Assembly: GCA_028688225.1 (NCBI GenBank)
Contig: JAQTYQ010000026.1
Span: 1 to 42,595, forward strand
DNA length: 42,595 nucleotides
Source: Opitutaceae bacterium
GTDB lineage: Bacteria; Verrucomicrobiota; Verrucomicrobiia; Opitutales; Opitutaceae
Direction: 5' to 3'
The number at the start of each line of letters is the position of its first letter. Position 1 is the first letter of the stretch. The notes under the pieces are model-generated. The model ran no database searches. It saw only the letters and a program-made list of their open reading frames with translations, and had not been told where the DNA came from. Shown in pieces: positions 1 through 7,317 of the stretch. Position numbers and translations under genes: made by a program.

Positions 1-77
1 GGGCCGTTAGCTCAGTTGGTTAGAGCAGGCGACTCATAATCGCTTGGTCGCTGGTTCAAGTCCAGCACGGCCCACCA
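1..77 (+). tRNA. tRNA-Met (anticodon CAT)
   Basis: The sequence folds as a complete tRNA. The acceptor stem GGGCCGT pairs with ACGGCCC, the T-loop holds GGTTCAAGTCC, and CCA is encoded at 75-77. The anticodon CAT is at 35-37 in the loop CTCATAA. CAT can be elongator Met, initiator Met or Ile2. The first base pair is a normal G-C rather than the initiator mismatch, so elongator Met is most likely. The window starts exactly at base 1 of the gene. Confidence 0.93.
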
Positions 78-94
78 TACGTATCAAGCACTTA

Positions 95-121
95 GGCCAG
101 CCTCACGAGGGCTGGCCTTTT
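95..121 (+). terminator. Rho-independent terminator of the tRNA transcript
   Basis: A perfect 8-bp stem (GGCCAGCC at 95-102, GGCTGGCC at 110-117) encloses a 7-base loop and is followed by TTTT and then a second T-run. It lies 17 bases after the tRNA and before the predicted phage end. Confidence 0.85.
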
Positions 122-165
122 GCTTTTTGGCTTCGTGTAGCCACCATGTAGCCAGATTCGAGCGG

Positions 166-239
166 TTATGGGGGAGCTGATCATTTGGCACGGCGGGAAG
201 TATTATGGGGGAGCTGATCATTTGGCACGGCGGGAAGTA
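166..239. repeat. Tandem 37-bp repeat at the prophage left end, probable transposase binding sites
   Basis: Two identical 37-bp units, 166-202 and 203-239, are joined head to tail. Each carries GATCATTTGGCACGGCGGG. The core CATTTGGCACGG recurs once near the right end in opposite orientation (39843-39854). MuA-type transposases bind several sites at each end, with left and right sites inverted, so these are best read as two left-end sites. The perfect identity suggests a recent duplication or strong selection. Confidence 0.7.
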
Positions 240-332
240 TTGGGATAATCCGGGAAGAGCCGCGCGGGGACTGGGTTTGAGGGGCATTTGCGGGGCGCCC
301 GGATTTGCGACGGATTTTGATAATCCTGCACA

Positions 333-377
333 AAATCTGGTCAGATTTGCATCGTATTTGGCGCGCCACCGTTACTT
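333..377. other. Left-end noncoding region: palindrome and third end-type motif
   Basis: 240-472 holds no convincing gene. A 16-bp palindrome, AAATCTG-GT-CAGATTT, is at 333-348. It is followed by TTTGGCGC (357-364) and CCGTTACTT (369-377). The same two blocks occur inverted at the right end (39806-39830), so this is a candidate third transposase site (L3-like). GATAATCC occurs twice nearby (243-251 and 319-326). A host-factor or repressor role for the palindrome is possible but not shown. Confidence 0.5.
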
Positions 378-410
378 CTTTGAGCGTGAATGAACGGTGG
401 GGCTGAATTT

Positions 411-443
411 AACGGGCCGGAGGGAGACTCCCGGCCCGTTTTG
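411..443. terminator. Terminator-like hairpin downstream of the repressor
   Basis: A perfect 10-bp stem, AACGGGCCGG (411-420) with CCGGCCCGTT (431-440), has a 10-base loop. It is followed by TTTTG on the plus strand and by TTAAATT on the minus strand. It lies 30 bases past the repressor stop codon. It could end the leftward repressor message and also block rightward transcription entering from the host. Confidence 0.65.
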
Positions 444-472
444 TATTTGCTTGGGCTGCGACGCGCTGGTGG

Positions 473-994
473 CTAGTCCAGCCCGGCCGCACTCATGAAC
501 TCGAGGGTGGCGATGGCGCTGCGCAGGCGCACTTGCAGGTCGGGGTAGTCGCGGGCGGCATCTAGCCAAGCGGGGGCGCCCTTGAGGCCGGCGTCGATCA
601 CGGTTTGATCGACCAGACTGTTTGTGATGCGGTGCTCCATCACGCGCAGCACAGCTTCTAGCATGTCGCGGCGTCCGTCGAAGGGTTGGCCCTCGCCGTT
701 CTGGCTCTGGGCCTGAGCTTGCGCTTGCATGGCCCGCCGCAGCTCGCGGACCTTGGGCAGACGCCCCGTGGCAAGCCAGTCAATGGATACACCGCCGGCG
801 TCCGCGATGGCGCACAAGATATCCGTGCGAGGCCACGCGCCTGACAGGATGTTCCGAAGCGTGCTTTCCCCGACGCCGCACTCAGACGCGAACCAAGTCA
901 GTTTTCGATCCCCGATGATCTCCTTGACCCGCGCTACGAAGGCGTCGGATTCCATTCCTTGAATCCGACGCGCCTCTTTCTCCGAATCCGACAT
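473..994 (-). CDS. Phage repressor, helix-turn-helix (c-like)
   Basis: Leftward gene for 173 aa, divergent from the early operon, in the place of the Mu c repressor. An XRE-like helix-turn-helix spans about residues 30-75 (KLTWFASECGVGESTLRNIL, then WPRTD and SIDWLATGR). The C-terminal part has a glutamine/alanine-rich linker (AQAQAQSQ) and a helical domain of unknown fold. The ATG at 994 is chosen because GAGGA lies 8 bases upstream. An in-frame ATG at 1039 with AAGG 7 bases upstream is nearly as good, and an ATG at 955 has no usable spacing. The start region is packed with GAATCCGAC boxes, so the protein probably represses its own gene as well as the early promoter. The HTH family is clear; the repressor role comes from position. 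Confidence 0.85.
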   Translation of the reverse strand: MSDSEKEARRIQGMESDAFVARVKEIIGDRKLTWFASECGVGESTLRNILSGAWPRTDILCAIADAGGVSIDWLATGRLPKVRELRRAMQAQAQAQSQNGEGQPFDGRRDMLEAVLRVMEHRITNSLVDQTVIDAGLKGAPAWLDAARDYPDLQVRLRSAIATLEFMSAAGLD

Positions 995-1073
995 GGTCGG
1001 ATTCCTCGCAAAGCCTTTGTCTATGCGGGTTTCAGTCATTTTTTCGCCTTCTGCAGAAAAAAACGAATCCGAC
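944..1073. promoter_or_regulatory. Operator array of GAATCCGAC boxes
   Basis: The 9-base box GAATCCGAC occurs at 961-969, 984-992 and 1065-1073, and inverted at 944-952 and 996-1004. The pair 984-1004 forms a perfect dyad, GAATCCGAC-ATG-GTCGGATTC. All boxes are exact. The array lies across the start of the leftward repressor and before the rightward early promoter, which is where a Mu-type operator belongs. The protein bound is presumably the adjacent repressor. Confidence 0.75.
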
Positions 1074-1086
1074 GCGCAGAAAACTG

Positions 1087-1115
1087 TTGACGTAACGCAG
1101 TTAACTGCGGAGAAT
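1087..1115 (+). promoter_or_regulatory. Early promoter with a 14-bp palindrome in its spacer
   Basis: TTGACG (1087-1092) and GAGAAT (1110-1115) are 17 bases apart and point toward the transposition genes. The spacer holds a perfect palindrome, CGCAGTTAACTGCG (1096-1109), so a bound dimer would sit inside the polymerase footprint. A GAATCCGAC box lies just upstream at 1065-1073. The 5-prime leader runs about 30 bases to the first gene. Confidence 0.65.
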
Positions 1116-1153
1116 CCAACTCATCAAAACAAAACTCAACGGAAGGTTAGGCG

Positions 1154-1405
1154 ATGGCGGCGGGTCTGTCCAAGGCTAAAAAGGTACGTTCGCTCAAGGA
1201 AGCGAGGGAGGCATTCCACCGATCAGGCAAGAGCGTGAAGGCGTGGGCGCAGGAGAATGGGTTTTCGGTCGCGCTTTGCTACGAAGTGCTGGCTGGCGGG
1301 CGCAAATGTCTGCGTGGCCAGTCGCACCAAATTGCGGTGAAGTTGGGTATCAAGGACGGCGTGATTGCCGATGACAAACTGGTAGGAATGGAGAAAGAAT
1401 CATGA
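1154..1405 (+). CDS. Small DNA-binding protein, BcepMu gp16 family
   Basis: 83 aa. Residues about 25-65 match the phage-associated BcepMu gp16 family as I know it: a stretch like KAWAQENGFSVALCYEVLAG followed by GRKCLRGQSHQIAVKLGIK, a helix-turn-helix ending in a basic CLRG-SH-IAV motif. AAGG lies 8 bases before the ATG. It is the first rightward early gene, the position held by ner in Mu, so an early transcriptional regulator or a transposition accessory factor is the likely role. Its end overlaps the next gene by 4 bases (ATGA). Confidence 0.8.
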   Translation: MAAGLSKAKKVRSLKEAREAFHRSGKSVKAWAQENGFSVALCYEVLAGGRKCLRGQSHQIAVKLGIKDGVIADDKLVGMEKES

Positions 1406-2214
1406 AATCGCTGAACGAAATGCAGGTGAATGTGCGCTCGCTGATCGACAAGTCCAGCCGGCATGGCTGGGGCTACGCCTGCCTCGCGGCGCTGACACAA
1501 ATTACAGGTCAGCAGTTGCTCACCCTCCCGCTCGACCCGAAGACGCTGCCCTCGTTACTGCCGGAAACGGTGGACTATGCCGAGTTGCGTCCGTTTGTCA
1601 GTGGGGGGCACCTGCTGGACTTGGTGGAAAGCCTGGAAGGTGTGGATGCGGTACGAACGGGCGGCGTGGTGTTGCTGACCCTCGCGAACAATGTGTTCCT
1701 TCCTCATCTTCCGGCGACCCACCCGGCGCGCCAGCCCAGTGAGGACCTGCTGGCAAGCCTGCGGGACTACCTGCTGCACGGCACGCCGGCAGAGACCTAC
1801 ATCGGTACGGCGTTTCGCTTTCGCAGCCAGTACGGCACCACGTGCACGGCGATTGGCTCCGACCCGGCCTACGAGATGCTGTTTGATGCGCTGCCCACCG
1901 CAGGCCTGGATTGCGCCATCGGTGAAAACTGCTGGGATTTGTACATGCACTGGAACTCGTACGGCATTTGGCTGGCCAGCCAGAATGAGGGCTGGAAGGC
2001 CTTGTGTACTCTTGAGGAGGACTTGCTCGACGAGGTGCTGGTGGCGGGTGAGGATGACGCCGACCGGGAGGCCCGCAGCAATGTGTCGCAACTGATTCAG
2101 TCCCACCGGGAGTGCTACGTCGAGGCGGCCCTGGATGACGTGCTCGAGCGGGTCGAGAACCTTGTCGACGGGATTCTGGCGTCCCTGTTTTCCACGCCTG
2201 TCCAGGCCGCTTGA
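1402..2214 (+). CDS. Early protein of unknown function, 270 aa
   Basis: I do not recognise a family. The protein is acidic, mostly helical in appearance, with no signal peptide or membrane segment. It has several Trp/Cys-rich stretches in its middle (GLDCAIGENCWDLYMHWNSY) and a long acidic C-terminal helix region (residues about 205-260). It begins inside the stop of the gp16-family gene (ATGA) and ends against the transposase gene, so it is co-transcribed with the transposition genes. That placement suggests a role in early control or transposition, but nothing in the sequence shows which. Codon use matches its neighbours. Confidence 0.75.
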   Translation: MKSLNEMQVNVRSLIDKSSRHGWGYACLAALTQITGQQLLTLPLDPKTLPSLLPETVDYAELRPFVSGGHLLDLVESLEGVDAVRTGGVVLLTLANNVFLPHLPATHPARQPSEDLLASLRDYLLHGTPAETYIGTAFRFRSQYGTTCTAIGSDPAYEMLFDALPTAGLDCAIGENCWDLYMHWNSYGIWLASQNEGWKALCTLEEDLLDEVLVAGEDDADREARSNVSQLIQSHRECYVEAALDDVLERVENLVDGILASLFSTPVQAA

Positions 2215-2231
2215 AACCGGAGTTGGCCGAG

Positions 2232-4361
2232 ATGCTCGATCCCACAAAAGGGTGGTTCAGCGCCCAAGAGCTGGAGGGTTTGCCGGGGGTACCAGAATCG
2301 GACTCCGCAGTGATGCGCGCCGCGAAAAAAAATTTGTGGGTGAGTCGCAGAAAACTGCGAGGAAAGGGCATCGAGTACGCCTTGGCCTCGCTCCCCGAAG
2401 CGACGCAGAAGCACCTCCTCGGCCTGGTCATCAACCACGCGGTGGAGGCTTCCCCTGCCCTGCCAGCAGCCCCTGACGCCGGTCCGCCGGCGGTGGCCGC
2501 CCCCGGCAACGTGGTGACAGTGCGTGGCCAGGTGAGGAAGGCGGCCAGCATGGTGGTGATGGACGACAAGAAGCGGGCTTACCAGAGCGCGGCGCTGATT
2601 CTGTGCCGTGCGCTCGATGCGGCGATGGCGGCGGCGGACTGCTCGGCGAAGCGGGCCTGCCGGGAACTGGCTGAGCGGCTGGTGGGTGGCGAGGTGCGGC
2701 CGGAACTGTTGAGTGCCGCCCAGGCGACTTACCTGAAGCCGAGGAAAGCCGCCGGCCCGCTGGGTGGGGTGGAGGCGCAGTTCTCGCGCCTGCAAAAGAT
2801 GATGGGCTTTTACGAACAGGGCCGGCTGGCCGGCGACGTGGGTTTGTTCTTGGTGCCGGGCTCGCGGGCGCCGGAGGGGCACGACCCGGTGCATGTGATG
2901 GCCTTCTTGCGCTTTTACTGCCTGCCGTCCCGCCCGCCGGTGACCGAGGCCTACAAAAAGATGCTGCCGTGGCTGGCCGAGCGCGGCCTGGCCGCACCGA
3001 GCTATTCGACGGTGTGCCGGATCGAGCAGAGCCTGCCGGTGACGGTGAAGTACCGCGGCCGGGTGACGGGCAGCGAGTGGCGAAACCTGAAGCCCTACAT
3101 CGACCGGGATGTGTCGATGTTCCACAGCAACGACATCTGGGTGGGCGACGGACACAGCTTCAAGGCCAAGGTGCAGCACCCAATCCACGGCCAACCTTTC
3201 ACCCCCGAGGTGACGGTGATCATCGACTGGGTGAGCCGCAAGATCGTCGGATGGAGCGTGGCCCTGGCGGAATCGACAGTGGCCGTGTCGGATGCCTTCC
3301 GGCATGCCCAGTCGGTCACCCGTGCCCGGCCGCTGGTCTATTACAGCGACAACGGCAGCGGGCAGACCGGAAAGGTGATCGACTGCCCAGTGTCGGGAAC
3401 GCTGGCCCGGCAGGGCATTGCCCACGAGACGGGTATTCCGGGCAACCCGCAGGCCCGCGGGATTATCGAGCGGCTGTGGCAGGTGACCTTCATTGCCCTG
3501 GCCCGCGAGTACCCCACCTGCACCTGGCGCGGCGCCGACGAAAACGCCACCACCAAGATGCTGAAGCTGCTGAACCGCAAGGATCAGGGCGGGGTGCGCA
3601 TTCCCAGTTTTCGGCAACTGCTCGACGACGTGGCGCGGGTGGTGGATGACTACAACCTGCACCACGAACACCGGGAGCTGGACGGCAACACGCCAGAGGA
3701 CGAGTACCAGGCACGGCTTGACCGTGACTCGATTGTCTTCGGCCCGAGCGAAGCGGAGCTGCATGCGCTGTGGATGCCCGAGGTGGTGCGGGTGCCGCAA
3801 CGGGGTCGGGTTCAGCTTTTCGGCAACACCTACTGCAAGGCCGATCTGGTGGAACTGCTGCCCGAGGGGGCGAAGGTGCGGGTGCGCTACGACCTGCACA
3901 ACGCAGACACCGTGTGGCTGCTGACGATGGAAGGGGTTTTCCTGGGCGAAGCGCGCTGGGACAGCCATCGGGAGGCGGCTTTCCCAGTGCCACAGATAAA
4001 CCAACTGCGGGCCGAGCGGGCCGCCGGCAAGGTTCGCCGCGGCGAAAAGATCATCGCCGAGGCGCAGGCCGAGCTGGGCGAGGTGATCGACCTGGTGCCG
4101 GCTGTGCCCTCCTCCCCCATCGATCTCATCAACACGATCAGCGATGCCGACCTGGCGGAGATGGAGGCACGCCGGCCGCAGGCGGAAACGCTGCCGGACT
4201 TGCTGGAGATGGCCGACGAGGCACCGGCCAGCGACAGCCCGAAGCCCGCGCCGCGGGACTTCATGGACATGGTGATGTGGCTGGCCGCCGACGACTTAAA
4301 GAAGGACGCAGAGGACGACGCGGACGCGCCGGGCTCTGGAAAGAAATCGGCCGCCGGGTAG
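2232..4361 (+). CDS. MuA-like DDE transposase
   Basis: 709 aa, close to Mu A (663 aa). It cuts and joins phage ends to target DNA for integration and replicative transposition. The N-terminus (WFSAQELEGLPGVP) is a Mu-type winged-helix end-binding domain. The catalytic core has D306 (in VGDGHSF), D373 (YYSDNGSG) and E413 (GIIERLW), with about 66 and 39 residues between, a normal DDE spacing. A beta-barrel follows (about 500-590), then a charged tail (from about 630, with repeated EMAD/DLAEM-like acidic patches) that may contact the ATPase. The ATG at 2232 is preferred, with GGAG 9 bases upstream; a TTG at 2211 overlapping the previous gene is possible. The catalytic triad is intact, so the enzyme is probably active. 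Confidence 0.97.
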   Translation: MLDPTKGWFSAQELEGLPGVPESDSAVMRAAKKNLWVSRRKLRGKGIEYALASLPEATQKHLLGLVINHAVEASPALPAAPDAGPPAVAAPGNVVTVRGQVRKAASMVVMDDKKRAYQSAALILCRALDAAMAAADCSAKRACRELAERLVGGEVRPELLSAAQATYLKPRKAAGPLGGVEAQFSRLQKMMGFYEQGRLAGDVGLFLVPGSRAPEGHDPVHVMAFLRFYCLPSRPPVTEAYKKMLPWLAERGLAAPSYSTVCRIEQSLPVTVKYRGRVTGSEWRNLKPYIDRDVSMFHSNDIWVGDGHSFKAKVQHPIHGQPFTPEVTVIIDWVSRKIVGWSVALAESTVAVSDAFRHAQSVTRARPLVYYSDNGSGQTGKVIDCPVSGTLARQGIAHETGIPGNPQARGIIERLWQVTFIALAREYPTCTWRGADENATTKMLKLLNRKDQGGVRIPSFRQLLDDVARVVDDYNLHHEHRELDGNTPEDEYQARLDRDSIVFGPSEAELHALWMPEVVRVPQRGRVQLFGNTYCKADLVELLPEGAKVRVRYDLHNADTVWLLTMEGVFLGEARWDSHREAAFPVPQINQLRAERAAGKVRRGEKIIAEAQAELGEVIDLVPAVPSSPIDLINTISDADLAEMEARRPQAETLPDLLEMADEAPASDSPKPAPRDFMDMVMWLAADDLKKDAEDDADAPGSGKKSAAG

Positions 4362-4380
4362 TTGCAGCTACCCGACGGCC
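4349..4380 (+). other. Intercistronic hairpin at the transposase stop codon
   Basis: A 13-bp stem with one C-A mismatch runs from 4349-4361 to 4368-4380 around the loop TTGCAG. The transposase stop codon TAG is in the 5-prime arm. No T-run follows, so it is not a simple terminator. It could protect mRNA ends or lower the flow of transcripts into the ATPase gene. Confidence 0.45.
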
Positions 4381-4429
4381 AACTTGAAGCAGTGAAACCT
4401 GAAGTACGAACTTGCAAACAGGAGCTTAC

Positions 4430-5209
4430 ATGAAACACACCTTCGTCAAAACCGAGAACCACCGGCGCTTTCTGGCCTCGGTATCGATGCTGGAAAACCG
4501 GGGCGCCATGGAGCGCTGCCTCTTGCCCGTGAAGGGTAAGCCCGGGGTGGGAAAAACCCGCGTGGTGGATAACTGGGGCGCCGCCTCCGATGCAGTGTTC
4601 ATCGAGGGTGTGCCGGGCATGAGCCTGCGCTACCTGAAGGACGCGCTGAAGGCCGAGAGCGGCGTCAAGGAGCGCGGCAGTTTTGCCGAGTTCGCGGCGC
4701 TGGTGGAGTTCTTCCGCAACGACGGGGGCAACGCGGCGCGGCCGATCATCCTCGACGAGTGCCAGCACGGTTTCCACAACAAGGCCGAGTGCATCGAATA
4801 CCTGCGCCGGGTGGCCGAGAAGGCCGGGACGATCCTGGTGCTGGTGTGCCACACCAGCGAGTCGTATCTGCTCGACAAGTACGACCACATCAAGACGCGG
4901 ATCGGCTGCGTGTGCGAGCTGCTGCCGCCGAGCCTGGACGACGTGGCGCTGTACGCCCGGGAGCAGTGCGAGGTGGGGCTGGATGCGGCCCTGGTGGCCG
5001 AGGTGCACAAGCAGAGCGGCGCCCGCTACCGGCTAATTTCGGACGCGCTGGCCAGCCTTGAGCGCATCGCCGCCAAGATGGGCAAGGCCAGCCTGGCCCT
5101 GGCCGACGTGCATGGCCTGCCGCTGTGCCAGGACTGGGAGCGGGCCCTGAAGGCGGCACCGAAGCGCGCTGAGGCCACGCGTGGCCATGGCACTACGGGG
5201 GCCAAGTAA
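4430..5209 (+). CDS. MuB-like transposition ATPase, target DNA activator
   Basis: 259 aa AAA+ ATPase. Walker A is GKPGVGKT at residues 36-43 and Walker B is PIILDECQ with D109 E110. Mu B (312 aa) binds target DNA in an ATP-dependent way and stimulates MuA. This protein lacks most of the Mu B N-terminal helix-turn-helix region, and a separate HTH protein is encoded two genes downstream (5778). The ATG at 4430 follows CAGGAG by 5 bases and is better than the upstream ATG at 4412. The gene follows the transposase as in other Mu-like phages, and its stop codon overlaps the next start (TAATG). Confidence 0.93.
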   Translation: MKHTFVKTENHRRFLASVSMLENRGAMERCLLPVKGKPGVGKTRVVDNWGAASDAVFIEGVPGMSLRYLKDALKAESGVKERGSFAEFAALVEFFRNDGGNAARPIILDECQHGFHNKAECIEYLRRVAEKAGTILVLVCHTSESYLLDKYDHIKTRIGCVCELLPPSLDDVALYAREQCEVGLDAALVAEVHKQSGARYRLISDALASLERIAAKMGKASLALADVHGLPLCQDWERALKAAPKRAEATRGHGTTGAK

Positions 5210-5781
5210 TGGGTACCGCGCAACACGTGTTGCTTGAGCTGGTGGGGGGCAACGAGCAGTTGGCGAGCCTGGCCGTGGCGATCAACAAGAACCGCGAAGA
5301 CGTGGTCATGGCGGTGCAGTGCCTCAAGCGCCGTGGGCTGGCCGAGGCGCGCTCCGTGGGGGTGTATGCAGCCACCGAAGCTGGCCGCGCCTTTGTCGAC
5401 GCCGGGCACACGGTGGCCAGCGGGCAGACCAAGGCACGCCCCCGGCAGCAAACGCGCGGGCTGCGCCAGCGGGCCTGGTGGGTGATTCGTGCCCGTCAGG
5501 TGGTGAGCATCCCCGACCTGCTGTCCACGCTGGCCGATGGCAGCGAGAAGAACGCCGCCAAAAACCTCTCGCGCTACCTGGCTGCGCTGGTGCGCACCGG
5601 CTTCCTGCAAGAGCTCAGCCGGCGGCCCGGCACCGCACCGACCAGCAATGGCTACAAGCGTTACACGCTCGTGCGCAATAACGGACGACAAGCACCGGTT
5701 GTGCGGCAGCACCAGCGCACGGTGTTCGACCCCAATACCGGTGAAGCCTTTCCGCTCGGCAACGAAGGAGAAATGTCATGA
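5209..5781 (+). CDS. Winged-helix protein with two DNA-binding-like halves
   Basis: 190 aa. The N-terminal half (about 1-60) reads as a winged helix ending in a beta-hairpin (GVYAATEAGRAFVDAG). A second winged-helix-like region (about 85-150: AWWVIRARQVVSIPDLLSTL, then NLSRYLAALVRTGFLQEL) follows a basic linker. It starts on the last base of the ATPase stop. Similar proteins occur in early regions of Mu-like phages. The AGRAF ending of the first unit is shared with the product at 6954, so the two may be paralogues. Target and role are unknown. Confidence 0.8.
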   Translation: MGTAQHVLLELVGGNEQLASLAVAINKNREDVVMAVQCLKRRGLAEARSVGVYAATEAGRAFVDAGHTVASGQTKARPRQQTRGLRQRAWWVIRARQVVSIPDLLSTLADGSEKNAAKNLSRYLAALVRTGFLQELSRRPGTAPTSNGYKRYTLVRNNGRQAPVVRQHQRTVFDPNTGEAFPLGNEGEMS

Positions 5782-6101
5782 GCACCGCCGCCGAACTCTT
5801 CCAGGCCCAAGTCACCGAGGGAAAGTCGCTGCAGCAGATCAGCGATGAAATCGGCTACAGCCGCACCACCGTGTCGCTCTACAACAGCGGCCAGTACCGC
5901 GCCGGCCTGGCCGCCCTCGAGGCCGCCATCGTCAAAACCTACGACAAGCGTCTGTGCACGCATACGGGCGAACTGATTGAGCCGCCGGCCTGCGAGCGCA
6001 AAGCCTTGAGCCCCAAACCCTTTGGCGGGTCTGCCCGCCTCGCCTGGTGGATCTGCTGCCAGAGCTGCCCGCACAAACCCGAGCCCAAGAAGGAGCCCTG
6101 A
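5778..6101 (+). CDS. Small helix-turn-helix protein, possible MuB N-terminal-domain analogue
   Basis: 107 aa. Residues 1-50 form a clear helix-turn-helix (SLQQISDEIGYSRTTVSLY). The C-terminal part has cysteines (CTHTG, CERK, CCQSC) that could bind zinc, though no fixed motif is complete. In Mu B a similar HTH is fused to the N-terminus of the ATPase. Here the ATPase lacks it, so a split arrangement is possible but unproven. It overlaps the gene before it by 4 bases and an AAGGAG at its end serves the next gene. Confidence 0.8.
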   Translation: MSTAAELFQAQVTEGKSLQQISDEIGYSRTTVSLYNSGQYRAGLAALEAAIVKTYDKRLCTHTGELIEPPACERKALSPKPFGGSARLAWWICCQSCPHKPEPKKEP

Positions 6102-6103
6102 CC

Positions 6104-6529
6104 ATGTCCCTGCAATCGCACGAACTCCAAACCCGCCTCGCCACCCGGCGTGTGGAAGTCTTCAACGCCCGGTATCGCATCGGCGACGCTGTGATGTACA
6201 TCGCTGGCCCCGGCGAAGAGCCCCAGTGGGACCGCGTCTATTCAACCGCCCGGGTGCAGGCCGCCCGCAGCATCGTCTATCTGGCCAGCCGCGAGTGCCC
6301 TGTCGATACCGACAAGCTCTACAGCCTGCCCGATGCCAGCCATGTGCGCTGCCCGGAAGCCCGCCTGGGCCTGTGGCCTGTCCTGACGGGCTTCGCCGTC
6401 GGCGTCATGGCCACCGTCGCCATCGCCTTGCTGGTGCCGCCGGCCAAGGCGGTGCCCCCGGAAAACATCGTCATCGACTGCGACGAGCCGGGCGCTGAAC
6501 CGGCCGAGAAAGACGTGGTGAGTGTATGA
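6104..6529 (+). CDS. Hypothetical membrane-anchored early protein
   Basis: 141 aa, no family recognised. One transmembrane segment lies at about residues 89-112 (GLWPVLTGFAVGVMATVAIA), with a cytoplasmic-looking N-terminal domain and a short acidic, proline-rich C-terminus. AAGGAG is 9 bases before the ATG. The stop overlaps the next start by 4 bases. Confidence 0.7.
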   Translation: MSLQSHELQTRLATRRVEVFNARYRIGDAVMYIAGPGEEPQWDRVYSTARVQAARSIVYLASRECPVDTDKLYSLPDASHVRCPEARLGLWPVLTGFAVGVMATVAIALLVPPAKAVPPENIVIDCDEPGAEPAEKDVVSV

Positions 6530-6957
6530 GCCGCCCCGCTCTCGATAACGCCTGCGACGACGCCAAGGCCGGCGTGGATTGGCTCTACAAGCAGGCGGAA
6601 GACTACGAGCGTCTGTGCCCGGCCCTGCGCAAGGACATCGAGCAGTTCCGCAACCTCGCGGCCCTGCTCGACACCTACCAGGCCGGCCTGGTCCCGGTCA
6701 CGCCGCATCCGATCACTCGGTCGGAGCTTGTGCAGTGGATCAGTGTTGAGGATCACCAGCCCGACGACGAGACCACCGTGCTGATCTTCAGTGCAGGCGA
6801 TCCACTCGGCGAGCCTTGGCCGGGCTACCGCAACGCCGGCCAGTGGTTTGCAGCCGATGGCATGCCCTTGGGTCAGAACGTTACGCACTGGGCCGACATG
6901 CCCATCGGGCCCACCCAAGTGAAGGCACCGTCCTCCGCCGAGGAGCTCACCGCATGA
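6526..6957 (+). CDS. DUF551-domain protein
   Basis: 143 aa. The C-terminal half (about 68-130) matches DUF551 as known from many phages: it opens with WISVEDHQPDDETTVLIFSA and ends with VTHWADMPIG. The N-terminal helical part resembles phage proteins that pair with this domain. The function of DUF551 is not known. It overlaps both neighbours by 4 bases, so translation is probably coupled. Confidence 0.8.
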   Translation: MSRPALDNACDDAKAGVDWLYKQAEDYERLCPALRKDIEQFRNLAALLDTYQAGLVPVTPHPITRSELVQWISVEDHQPDDETTVLIFSAGDPLGEPWPGYRNAGQWFAADGMPLGQNVTHWADMPIGPTQVKAPSSAEELTA

Positions 6958-7310
6958 GCGCCCTCGTCGCCGTCACGATCTGCACCGCCGAACGGCAGAT
7001 CCACCGTTTTTCCACCCTCGCCGCAGCCGACGAATTCCTGTCTGGTCGCCCGGCCACCCAGACCCTGCGCACCAGTCGCAAAAAGAAGGCCCCCGAGATC
7101 CTCGCCAGCCTGTCGCAAACCGTGACGGCTGACGCCGGCAATCTCGCCGACGCCCTCGACTCATCGGTCGACTGCATCAACCCCACGCTGCGCCAGCTCG
7201 TGGCGAAGGGCCACATCGAGATCGTCGACACGAAAGCCCACGGCCGCCGCATCTACAGCATCACCAACGCCGGCCGCGCCTTCCTCTCTACCCACACCAC
7301 CCAGGAGTAA
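6954..7310 (+). CDS. Winged-helix DNA-binding protein
   Basis: 118 aa. A winged helix covers about residues 42-115 (PEILASLSQTVTAD, then LRQLVAKGHIEIVD and RRIYSITNAGRAFLS). The wing ending AGRAF is like that in the product at 5209. The N-terminal 40 residues are a separate small domain with a basic patch (TSRKKK). Early-operon regulator is an inference. Confidence 0.75.
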   Translation: MSALVAVTICTAERQIHRFSTLAAADEFLSGRPATQTLRTSRKKKAPEILASLSQTVTADAGNLADALDSSVDCINPTLRQLVAKGHIEIVDTKAHGRRIYSITNAGRAFLSTHTTQE

Positions 7311-7317
7311 CCGCAAC

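Noticed and set aside
1..147. tRNA-Met as phage attachment site
   Set aside because: No integrase is present and no tRNA 3-prime repeat is found at the right end. The phage integrates by transposition.
166..239. CRISPR-like repeat
   Set aside because: Only two units, directly joined with no spacer.
205..393. Small plus-strand open frame in the left end
   Set aside because: It runs through the tandem repeat and the end motifs and has no ribosome site.
2115..4004. Minus-strand open frame of about 630 codons opposite the transposase
   Set aside because: The plus-strand transposase is unmistakable; the minus frame is His/Arg/Leu-rich without any motif.
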